From Bacteroidales bacterium (lineage in GTDB: Bacteria; Bacteroidota; Bacteroidia; Bacteroidales; UBA7960): a DNA stretch of 5,672 bases. The stretch spans positions 1 through 5,672 of the forward strand of contig SLNU01000293.1 in assembly GCA_007132865.1 (NCBI GenBank), written 5' to 3'. Made by a program: the position numbers and the translations under genes. The notes under the pieces are model-generated. The model had not been told where the DNA came from, searched no databases, and worked only from the letters and a program-made list of their open reading frames with translations. This document shows, piece by piece, positions 1-5,180 of the stretch (positions within the stretch are counted from its first letter, which is position 1; each line of letters starts with the position of its first letter).

Positions 1-9
1 AAAATCGGT

Positions 10-17
10 TAAAATTG
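10..17 (+). promoter_or_regulatory. Weak candidate -7 box for gdhA
   Basis: The bases TAAAATTG match the Bacteroidota -7 consensus TAnnTTTG at all but one fixed position and lie about 40 bases before the gdhA ATG. The matching -33 TTG would fall to the left of the window, so it cannot be checked. The leader from about 40 to 57 is A-rich, as is usual before start codons in this phylum, and has no Shine-Dalgarno sequence. Confidence 0.25.
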
Positions 18-57
18 TTTTGTGAATGCATTATTCTAACCCAAAAAATGACAACAA

Positions 58-1398
58 ATGGATGCGCAAGTAAAAAAATTCATGGATTATGTGATCGCCA
101 AGAACCCTTCAGAAAGGGCGTTTCACCAAGCTGTTCAGGAAGTGGCCGAGACCATTATTCCTTTTCTTGAAGAAAACCCCAAGTACAAGGCGGCGAAAGT
201 ATTTGAGCGAATGATAGAGCCCGAGCGGGTAATCATGTTCCGGATCCCCTGGATAGATGACAAGGGAGAAGTTCAAGTCAACCGCGGCTTTCGGATCGAG
301 ATGAACAGTGCCATCGGACCCTATAAGGGTGGTATGCGGTTTCACCCCACGGTGGATCTCGGCGTACTGAAATTCCTTGCCTTTGAGCAGGTCTTCAAAA
401 ACAGCCTGACCACCTTGCCGCTTGGTGGCGGGAAGGGCGGAAGTGACTTTGACCCCAAGGGCAAGAGTGACAACGAAGTGATGCGTTTTTGCCAGAGCCT
501 GATGACCGAGCTGTTCCGCCACATTGGTCCGGATACGGACGTTCCGGCCGGTGACATTGGCGTAGGTGGCCGTGAGATCGGATTCATGTACGGGCAATAC
601 AAACGCATCAAGAACGAATTTACCGGTGTATTTACCGGAAAGGGCCTGGAATATGGCGGAAGCGTCATTCGCCCGGAAGCCACCGGTTACGGCACCGTCT
701 ATTTTGCCCAGGAAATGCTTGCCACCATCAACGAAGGCTTCAAGGGGAAAACAGTATCTATCAGCGGATCCGGCAATGTGGCCCAGTTTGCCACGCAGAA
801 GGTCATTGAACTGGGAGGCAAGGTGGTGACACTGTCTGACTCCAACGGCTATATCTATGACAAGGACGGCATCGATACCGAAAAGCTGCATTTTGTGATG
901 AACCTTAAGAATATCAAGCGTGGTCGCATCCGTGAGTATGCCGACCAATTCGGCTGCAAATTTGTGGAAGGCACTTCCCGTCCCTGGATGGAGAAATGCG
1001 ACATTGCACTGCCATGTGCCACGGAGAACGAATTGAACGAGGAGGAAGCCAAAGCCCTTGTCAAGAACGGCTGCATCTGCGTTTCGGAAGGGGCCAATAT
1101 GCCCTCTACCCCGGAGGCCGTGGAGGTATTCCTGCACAACAAGATCCTGTACGGACCCGGTAAGGCAGCCAATGCCGGCGGGGTGGCCACTTCGGGACTC
1201 GAAATGAGTCAGAACTCCCTGAGGCTGTCGTGGACCCGCGAGGAGGTGGACCAGCGTCTGCACAATATCATGATCAATATCCACAAGACTTGTTTAACCT
1301 TTGGCAAGGAAGGGGACTTCATTAATTACGTGAAGGGTGCCAATATCGGTGGTTTTGTCAAAGTGGCCAATGCCATGCTCGCACAGGGCTATGTCTAA
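58..1398 (+). CDS. gdhA: NADP-specific glutamate dehydrogenase
   Basis: This 446-residue cytoplasmic enzyme reductively aminates 2-oxoglutarate with ammonium and NADPH to give glutamate, and is normally a homohexamer. The length is typical of the bacterial NADP-type family. The N-terminal dimerisation/substrate domain shows the PYKGG segment (88-92, Lys90), then LPLGGGKGGSDFDPKG (120-135), whose Lys126 corresponds to the catalytic lysine, and VPAGDIGVGGREIG (162-175) with catalytic-type Asp166. RPEATGYG (205-212) leads into the Rossmann domain, with the dinucleotide loop GSGNVA (237-242). LSDSNG (259-264) ends the second strand; a serine and a small polar residue here, rather than a long acidic patch, fit NADP use. 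The ATG at 58 gives the usual N terminus, and another ATG at 48 is out of frame. The gene seems to be transcribed alone and converges on the epimerase gene. Identity is very secure; cofactor preference is inferred from family type. Confidence 0.97.
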   Translation: MDAQVKKFMDYVIAKNPSERAFHQAVQEVAETIIPFLEENPKYKAAKVFERMIEPERVIMFRIPWIDDKGEVQVNRGFRIEMNSAIGPYKGGMRFHPTVDLGVLKFLAFEQVFKNSLTTLPLGGGKGGSDFDPKGKSDNEVMRFCQSLMTELFRHIGPDTDVPAGDIGVGGREIGFMYGQYKRIKNEFTGVFTGKGLEYGGSVIRPEATGYGTVYFAQEMLATINEGFKGKTVSISGSGNVAQFATQKVIELGGKVVTLSDSNGYIYDKDGIDTEKLHFVMNLKNIKRGRIREYADQFGCKFVEGTSRPWMEKCDIALPCATENELNEEEAKALVKNGCICVSEGANMPSTPEAVEVFLHNKILYGPGKAANAGGVATSGLEMSQNSLRLSWTREEVDQRLHNIMINIHKTCLTFGKEGDFINYVKGANIGGFVKVANAMLAQGYV

Positions 1399-1405
1399 TC
1401 GGTAA

Positions 1406-1500
1406 GACGGGGTCGGTATCTGATATGGATGCATAGCGCGCGTGCGGTATCCAAAGGGTGTCTTCCTGACCGACCGGAAATTGAGTAGGGAAGCCCCGTC
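1406..1500. other. Nested inverted repeats in the convergent gap after gdhA
   Basis: The 116-base gap between gdhA and the epimerase gene holds no gene but has layered dyad symmetry. GACGGGG (1406-1412) pairs with CCCCGTC (1494-1500). GTCGGT (1412-1417) pairs with ACCGAC (1469-1474), sharing G1412 with the outer arm. Inside, TGGAT (1426-1430) pairs with ATCCA (1449-1453), and GCA (1431-1433) with TGC (1443-1445), around an alternating GCGCGC core. An unpaired stretch of about 20 bases interrupts the right arm. There is no T-tract next to any arm, so this is not a standard intrinsic terminator. It could fold in transcripts from either side, or mark the 3' end of both genes. Confidence 0.35.
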
Positions 1501-1514
1501 AAAGCTGATTCAGA

Positions 1515-2588
1515 CTAGGAGTCCAGGAATGCCGCTGTAATCATCTCAGCGGCATTTCCTTTTCCGTAAAGTCCGCTCGCAAAATGCGGTGCCTGCTTCA
1601 GGAATTGTGCTGATGCGGCCAGGATGGCATCCGGATCGGTGCCACAGATCTTGTTGTAACCGGCCTCTGTTAGTTCGGTCCATTCGGTTTCTTCCCGCAC
1701 GGTGATACAGGGCTTCTCAAAAAAGTAGGCCTCCTTTTGCAGTCCGCCGCTGTCGGTCAGCACCATTCGGCATGTATCCAACAGGTGAAGCATCTCCAGG
1801 TAGCCCATCGGGCCAATCTGCCGGACTCGCCCTGATAATTGCGGATAATTGCCTGAATCCAGGAGTTTCCGTGTGCGCGGATGGACGGGGAACACCACCG
1901 GGACCACATCTGAGAGCTTGTTCAATGCATACAGGATCTTGTTCATCCGGGTAGGTTCGTTGGTGTTCTCAGCCCTGTGGATGGTGGCCAGCACAAACTC
2001 CCGGGGCAGGTCCGCAATGTCTGGCGCACTGGCAAGGGGGCGGAACTGGAGGCAGGCATCATACATGACGTCCCCGACGAGCTTGATATGGCAGGGGAAG
2101 TGATCGAAACCTTCCCGGCTGAGGTTTTCAACGGCGGCCATGGTCGGACAGAACAAGAGGGAACTGACGCGGTCTGTCAGGATGCGGTTGATCTCTTCCG
2201 GCATGGCCATGTTGAACGAGCGCAGTCCTGCTTCGACATGGGCCACCCTTACACCCTGCTTGGCGGCTGACAGGGCACCTGCCAGGGTGGAATTGGTATC
2301 CCCGTAAACCATGACCCAGTCTGGCTCCTCCTTCTTTATGACCTGCTCGATGCCGACAAGCATATTTCCGGTCATGGCGCCGTGGTCCATGCTGTGTATG
2401 TTTAGCTCGTACTGCGGACGGGGGATCTGCATCTGGTCGAAAAAGACCTTGCTCATGTGGTGGTCAAAATGCTGGCCGGTATGCAAAATGACCTCCCTGA
2501 TCTTTGGTTGTGCAGCAATTGCCCGGCTTACCGGGGCGGCCTTGATGAACTGGGGCCTGGCCCCGATGACGGTAAGGATCTTGATCAT
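1515..2588 (-). CDS. wecB: Non-hydrolysing UDP-N-acetylglucosamine 2-epimerase family protein
   Basis: This 357-residue cytoplasmic enzyme should invert C2 of a UDP-GlcNAc-type sugar (UDP-GlcNAc to UDP-ManNAc in WecB) to supply a surface polysaccharide precursor. It has the GT-B-like family landmarks: GARPQFIKAAP (9-19, Arg11 and Lys16), TGQHFD (37-42), YGDTNST (95-101, Asp97), HVEAGLRS (117-124, Glu119), MPEEINR (129-135), HRAENT (204-209, His204), FPVHPRT (233-239), TDSGGLQKEA (278-287) and REETEWTE (298-305). All expected catalytic residues are present and the length is normal. The GARPQFIKA start and the REETEW motif recall the WbpI/WlbD branch, which acts on UDP-2,3-diacetamido-glucuronic acid, so the exact substrate is uncertain. 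The ATG overlaps the flippase stop codon by 4 bases (ATGA on the minus strand), which indicates one operon and probable translational coupling. No polysaccharide cluster follows: the next gene is convergent gdhA. Confidence 0.93.
   Translation of the reverse strand: MIKILTVIGARPQFIKAAPVSRAIAAQPKIREVILHTGQHFDHHMSKVFFDQMQIPRPQYELNIHSMDHGAMTGNMLVGIEQVIKKEEPDWVMVYGDTNSTLAGALSAAKQGVRVAHVEAGLRSFNMAMPEEINRILTDRVSSLLFCPTMAAVENLSREGFDHFPCHIKLVGDVMYDACLQFRPLASAPDIADLPREFVLATIHRAENTNEPTRMNKILYALNKLSDVVPVVFPVHPRTRKLLDSGNYPQLSGRVRQIGPMGYLEMLHLLDTCRMVLTDSGGLQKEAYFFEKPCITVREETEWTELTEAGYNKICGTDPDAILAASAQFLKQAPHFASGLYGKGNAAEMITAAFLDS
1528..1563 (+). terminator. Candidate rho-independent terminator for gdhA inside the epimerase 3' end
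   Basis: AATGCCGCTG (1528-1537) and CAGCGGCATT (1547-1556) form a perfect 10-base-pair stem with a 9-base loop. On the plus strand it is followed by the T-rich run TTTCCTTTT (about 1555-1563). Read in the minus direction, the hairpin is followed by no T-run. It therefore suits transcripts arriving from gdhA, about 130 bases downstream of the gdhA stop. It lies within the last codons of the epimerase, where Ala-rich codons could produce the symmetry by chance. The T-run is interrupted by CC, so the call is moderate. Confidence 0.4.
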
Positions 2589-3844
2589 TTATTGTTTTCT
2601 TTATGATGCACTTTCAGGATGTGCCACACCAGCGCAAAGTTAAGACTGTAGGCCAATATTTCGATTCCCGTCAGCAATAGTATGAAGTCGAAAATGCCCA
2701 GATGTCTGAAAAAGGGCAATAAACAGATCAGGGAAAAATAGGTGATTTGCCAGATGGCCTGCATCCTTAGCTTTCTCAATCCGACAAATACCATTGACAG
2801 CGGGGAAACCACAGTACGGATGGCCGAGCCCCACACCAGAATCTGGGCATACCTGCCTGCTTCCTGGTAGGGCGGACCCGCATACCATGCCAGAAGTTGC
2901 GGTCCGGCCAGTGTCAGCACCAGGACCTTTACGGCGGCAATGGCGAGCAGGACCCAGAGCAGCTGAAGAAAATCGCTTCGCATATCCAGGTTCAAGCGCT
3001 TTTTCTCGGTGATGGTCTGCAGGAAAACCTGTCCGACACTCATCGTCAAAATGGCGGCCGGCACGACCAGTACCAGCCTGGTGAGGTCGAAATAACCGGC
3101 GATTTCCTGGCTGTAGAATTTGTTCACGAAAATGATGGGCAGCATCAGGCAAATCACGTTCAGCGCCATTGGTCCCATATAATAAATCGGATGGTCAGCA
3201 TATTCTCCCGCCAATGCCCTTTGCCGGGAGAGGGAATGCAAGCGGAAACTGAATCCTTTACGCAAGACCTGCCACATCCCGCTGATTACATTGATTAGCT
3301 GCCCCCCGATATCACCCAGGACCAAGCCGGGCCCGAACCGGAAATGACCTGCTGTCAGCTGCACCGCGCCTTCTGCCAGGCGGCGCATGCCCTTGTTGAA
3401 GGAAATGGCACGAAAGGCCTTTTGTCTTATAAGGAAGTAGTTCATTGTCTGGTAGGTGCCCAGCAGGAACACCCCGGCCGGCACCAGCAGCAGCCAGGAG
3501 GCATAAGGGTCTGCCAGGTTCAGGAAAGTGGCCAGGGGTTTATGGAACATCCATGCAACTGCGGCCAGCAGCAGGCAGAAAATCAGGTTGATGTAAAAGG
3601 CAAGGAAGGCCAGGTTGACCGCATCCCCTTTTTTTGTGGGCTGCACGATGGCCGGTTCATAACGGAAGGTGGCTACCACCGCCAGGATACCGGTCAGGCT
3701 CAGGTAAACGGCATATGCCCCGAAGTCGGCCGGAGGGAAGATTCTTCTCAGCAGGGGTTGCAGCAGGATGGCTATGAGCTGGGCGGAGGCCGTTCCGGTT
3801 GCCAGCGTGAATATGCTCCTGAAAAGTTCCCTGTTGATCTTCAT
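2585..3844 (-). CDS. Wzx-like oligosaccharide flippase (polysaccharide biosynthesis membrane protein)
   Basis: This 419-residue inner-membrane protein probably flips an undecaprenyl-diphosphate-linked glycan to the periplasmic face for O-antigen or capsule assembly. It is almost wholly hydrophobic, with about 11-12 membrane segments (roughly 11-31, 42-60, 77-99, 114-131, 157-190, 223-241, 251-274, 292-313, 334-354, 364-379, 384-407) and a basic C-terminal tail. This fits the MOP exporter superfamily (Polysacc_synt type). FRYEPAIVQP (60-69) and the central segment opening EYADHPIYYMGP (214-225) resemble blocks I know from Bacteroidota flippases. The frame stays open to a TTG at 3865, but the ATG at 3844 gives the normal basic N terminus (MKINRELF) and is preferred. 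It is the first gene of a two-gene unit with the epimerase, with a 4-base overlap. The family is secure; the transported glycan is unknown. Confidence 0.9.
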   Translation of the reverse strand: MKINRELFRSIFTLATGTASAQLIAILLQPLLRRIFPPADFGAYAVYLSLTGILAVVATFRYEPAIVQPTKKGDAVNLAFLAFYINLIFCLLLAAVAWMFHKPLATFLNLADPYASWLLLVPAGVFLLGTYQTMNYFLIRQKAFRAISFNKGMRRLAEGAVQLTAGHFRFGPGLVLGDIGGQLINVISGMWQVLRKGFSFRLHSLSRQRALAGEYADHPIYYMGPMALNVICLMLPIIFVNKFYSQEIAGYFDLTRLVLVVPAAILTMSVGQVFLQTITEKKRLNLDMRSDFLQLLWVLLAIAAVKVLVLTLAGPQLLAWYAGPPYQEAGRYAQILVWGSAIRTVVSPLSMVFVGLRKLRMQAIWQITYFSLICLLPFFRHLGIFDFILLLTGIEILAYSLNFALVWHILKVHHKENNK

Positions 3845-3887
3845 GGTGAAGGCTTGTGCCGGCAATTGGATGCAAGGAGGTTGAATG

Positions 3888-3895
3888 CAAAGGTA
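3888..3895 (-). promoter_or_regulatory. Candidate -7 box for the flippase-epimerase operon
   Basis: Read on the minus strand, the bases are TACCTTTG followed by CA, an exact match to the Bacteroidota -7 consensus TAnnTTTG. This places the start of transcription near 3882 and leaves a leader of about 40 bases before the ATG at 3844. No TTG lies 19-21 bases upstream on that strand, so only the -7 element is supported. The site sits back to back with the aroK promoter candidate. Confidence 0.5.
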
Positions 3896-3901
3896 GTGGA
3901 A

Positions 3902-3934
3902 TTTGTTTTTTCGCCCTTTTTTCGATTAATTTTG
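3902..3934 (+). promoter_or_regulatory. Candidate promoter for aroK
   Basis: TTTG at 3902-3905 is followed, after a 21-base spacer (3906-3926), by TAATTTTG at 3927-3934. This is an exact TAnnTTTG -7 box with an acceptable -33 element for the Bacteroidota primary sigma factor. Transcription would start near 3940, about 35 bases before the aroK ATG. The spacer holds two phased T-tracts, described separately. Confidence 0.55.
3906..3924. repeat. Two phased TTTTTTCG repeats in the aroK promoter spacer
   Basis: TTTTTTCG occurs at 3906-3913 and again at 3917-3924, separated by CCC, giving a period of 11 bases, close to one helical turn. Runs of six T in helical phase tend to curve DNA. They lie between the aroK -33 and -7 boxes and upstream of the divergent flippase promoter. 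Confidence 0.6.
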
Positions 3935-3947
3935 TCACAGGATTGTC

Positions 3948-3991
3948 GGATACGAGGATTTACCTTGCCGGATATGAGGATATACCTTATC
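3948..3991 (+). repeat. Imperfect 22-base tandem repeat spanning the aroK start codon
   Basis: Bases 3948-3969 and 3970-3991 are adjacent 22-base copies identical at 18 positions. Both begin GGATA, contain GAGGAT, and continue with TACCTT. The downstream copy contains the aroK ATG (3974-3976); at the same place the upstream copy has ACG (3952-3954). A partial third GGAT follows at 3992. Because 22 is not a multiple of three, the upstream copy is out of frame with aroK. In its own frame it still reads TRIYLAGY, a close match to the true N terminus MRIYLIGF. Confidence 0.8.
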
Positions 3992-4489
3992 GGATTTATG
4001 GGCTGCGGCAAAAGCTCACTCGGGAAACGGCTTGCCAGGAAGTTGGAGTTTGCTTTCCATGACACGGACCATGAAATTGAGCGTGAGACGGGGAAAAGTG
4101 TATGGGAGTTGTTTCGCGATGAGGGAGAGCTGGCGTTCAGGGAAAGGGAGCGGGATGTGCTCCGGCGGACGGCGGACATGGAGAAGGTGGTGGTGGCGAC
4201 AGGTGGTGGGACTCCTTGCTTTTTCGACAATATGGAATTCATCCTTGCCCATGGGATCTCGGTCTACCTCCGGATGAGCGTATCCAGTCTGGTGCACCGG
4301 CTGGAAAATGCCAGGGTAAAACGTCCTTTGCTTCAGGATCTGGAAGGGGAGTCCCTGTTCGCTGAGATCTCTGAACGTGTGGCGGAGAGGGAGCCGTGGT
4401 ATATGAAGGCCAATTGCATCATCAAGGGTGAAACGGCCAAGCCTGACCACATCATCTCACTGGTGTTCGGATGCGATGGGAATGCGTAA
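3974..4489 (+). CDS. aroK: Shikimate kinase
   Basis: This 171-residue cytoplasmic enzyme phosphorylates shikimate at O3 with ATP, the fifth step of the chorismate pathway to aromatic amino acids. The length is typical. The Walker A loop GFMGCGKS is at residues 7-14 (Lys13). The shikimate-binding Asp is in HDTDHEIE (29-36, Asp32), followed by Arg56 in AFRERE and the glycine triplet ATGGGTP (75-81). The lid region is KRPLL (116-120, Arg117), and Arg139 with Tyr143 (RxxxY) matches the C-terminal substrate/adenine arginine motif. All key residues are present. The open frame extends upstream over the flippase antisense strand, but the ATG at 3974 puts the P-loop at the family's usual place. No other shikimate-pathway gene is near, and the gene appears to have its own promoter. 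It ends 10 bases from the convergent YqgE gene. Confidence 0.96.
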   Translation: MRIYLIGFMGCGKSSLGKRLARKLEFAFHDTDHEIERETGKSVWELFRDEGELAFRERERDVLRRTADMEKVVVATGGGTPCFFDNMEFILAHGISVYLRMSVSSLVHRLENARVKRPLLQDLEGESLFAEISERVAEREPWYMKANCIIKGETAKPDHIISLVFGCDGNA

Positions 4490-4499
4490 AGAAAGGATA

Positions 4500-5066
4500 T
4501 TAATTCAGGATGGGATCTGCCGGGAAGTTCGCCCAAATCGCATAGTCGTTGCCCAGTTCCTTCAGCATATTGCTCCAGAGTTTTTCCGGCTTCTGCTCCA
4601 TGGCAAGTTCCTTGCTGCATTGGGTAATGATCCAGGATTTTTCAAGCAATTCCCTGTCAAGCTGTTTGGGTTCCCAGCCGGAGTATCCGATGAAAAACCG
4701 GACATCCTCCGTGGTGACCAAATTAAGGTCGATCATCTCCATAAGTTTTTGGATCTCACCGCCCCAGAAAAGGCCATCCATGATCTCGATGCTGCCCGGG
4801 ATCTTGTCTCCAAGTGTATGCAGGTAGAACAACCTTTCCGGGTGGACCGGTCCGCCGAGGAACAGCGGAAAGTCATTTTGCGGGAACTCCTTGACCACAT
4901 CCTTCAGTTTCAGGTGGATCGGCTTGTTCAGAATCAGTCCGATACTTCCCTCCGTCTCATTGTGCTCAACCAACAAGACCACGCTGCGGCCAAAATAGAA
5001 GTCGCGCAGTGCGGGCTCGCTGATTAGCAGCTTACCCCTCGATGGCATGTTTTGCTTTGTGATCAT
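4500..5066 (-). CDS. yqgE: YqgE/AlgH family protein (UPF0301, DUF179)
   Basis: This 188-residue protein is soluble, with no signal peptide or membrane segment. It belongs to the YqgE/AlgH family, whose biochemical role is not established; AlgH was linked by genetics to alginate expression in Pseudomonas. Family blocks are clear and in order: GKLLISEPALRDFYFGRSVV (11-30), GSIGLILNKP (40-49), LFLGGPVHPERLFYLHT (68-84), and RFFIGYSGWEPKQL (123-136) followed by a WI pair. Length is normal. The ATG at 5066 is the natural start; Met7 (5048) is a possible alternative, since the conserved part begins at about residue 11. It is tail to tail with aroK across 10 bases with no obvious terminator between them, so the 3' ends of the two transcripts probably overlap. 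It is divergent from the partial gene at 5181. Confidence 0.93.
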   Translation of the reverse strand: MITKQNMPSRGKLLISEPALRDFYFGRSVVLLVEHNETEGSIGLILNKPIHLKLKDVVKEFPQNDFPLFLGGPVHPERLFYLHTLGDKIPGSIEIMDGLFWGGEIQKLMEMIDLNLVTTEDVRFFIGYSGWEPKQLDRELLEKSWIITQCSKELAMEQKPEKLWSNMLKELGNDYAIWANFPADPILN

Positions 5067-5085
5067 AGTTTTCCGGCGGTTACAA

Positions 5086-5115
5086 TTCCTTAGTGATGGG
5101 TTTTTATTACTTTTG
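5086..5115 (+). promoter_or_regulatory. Candidate promoter for the gene at 5181
   Basis: TACTTTTG at 5108-5115 is an exact Bacteroidota -7 box. A near-consensus -33 element, TTC in place of TTG, is at 5086-5088, with a 19-base spacer. Transcription would start around 5120, leaving a leader of about 60 bases. It faces and overlaps the minus-strand promoter candidate at 5125-5155. Confidence 0.5.
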
Positions 5116-5132
5116 ATCGTGCGATAAAAGTA
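5108..5132. repeat. Inverted repeat uniting two -7 boxes
   Basis: TACTTTT (5108-5114) pairs with AAAAGTA (5126-5132), and ATCG (5116-5119) with CGAT (5122-5125). This gives 11 paired positions with one unmatched G at 5115 and a 2-base centre. Each outer arm is the core of a -7 box, one for each direction. The symmetry may be an operator or simply two similar promoters facing each other. Confidence 0.65.
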
Positions 5133-5155
5133 CCCACAAAAACTTTACCATTCAA
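5125..5155 (-). promoter_or_regulatory. Candidate promoter for the YqgE/AlgH gene
   Basis: On the minus strand TTG (5155-5153) is followed, after a 20-base spacer, by TACTTTTA (5132-5125), which differs from TAnnTTTG only at the last base. Transcription would start around 5120-5118, leaving a leader of about 50 bases before the ATG at 5066. The RNA polymerase footprint would overlap that of the plus-strand promoter. Confidence 0.5.
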
Positions 5156-5167
5156 CAACAAAAACTT
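5136..5167. repeat. Direct repeat ACAAAAACTT, two copies 22 bases apart
   Basis: ACAAAAACTT occurs at 5136-5145 and again at 5158-5167. The period of 22 bases is about two helical turns, so a protein could bind both on the same face. One copy is in the spacer of the minus-strand promoter and the other just upstream of its -33 box. For the plus-strand gene both are in the leader. The sequence is AT-rich, so chance is possible. Confidence 0.45.
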
Positions 5168-5180
5168 AGGCATTGTTCAA

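Noticed and set aside
109..1284. A 391-codon open frame antisense to gdhA
   Set aside because: Its product resembles no family I know and it lies wholly opposite a well-conserved gene. Long antisense frames are common opposite GC-biased codons, and no promoter or start context was seen.
1977..2270. Several 60-110 codon frames on the plus strand opposite the epimerase and flippase
   Set aside because: All lie inside well-recognised genes, have no family resemblance and no start context; they are shadow frames.
3845..3865. TTG start at 3865 for the flippase
   Set aside because: The seven added residues (MPAQAFT if TTG is read as Met) are not needed. The ATG at 3844 gives the usual basic N terminus directly before the first membrane segment.
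3874..3896. A perfect AAGGAGG followed by ATG and a 3-codon mini-frame on the plus strand
   Set aside because: Bacteroidota make little use of Shine-Dalgarno sites, the frame is only Met-Gln-Arg, and it is upstream of the predicted aroK start of transcription. Probably chance.
3344..3973. A 210-codon upstream extension of the aroK frame
   Set aside because: It runs antisense through the flippase gene, gives a Gln-rich low-quality protein, and shikimate kinase has no such N-terminal domain. The promoter candidate at 3902-3934 lies inside it.
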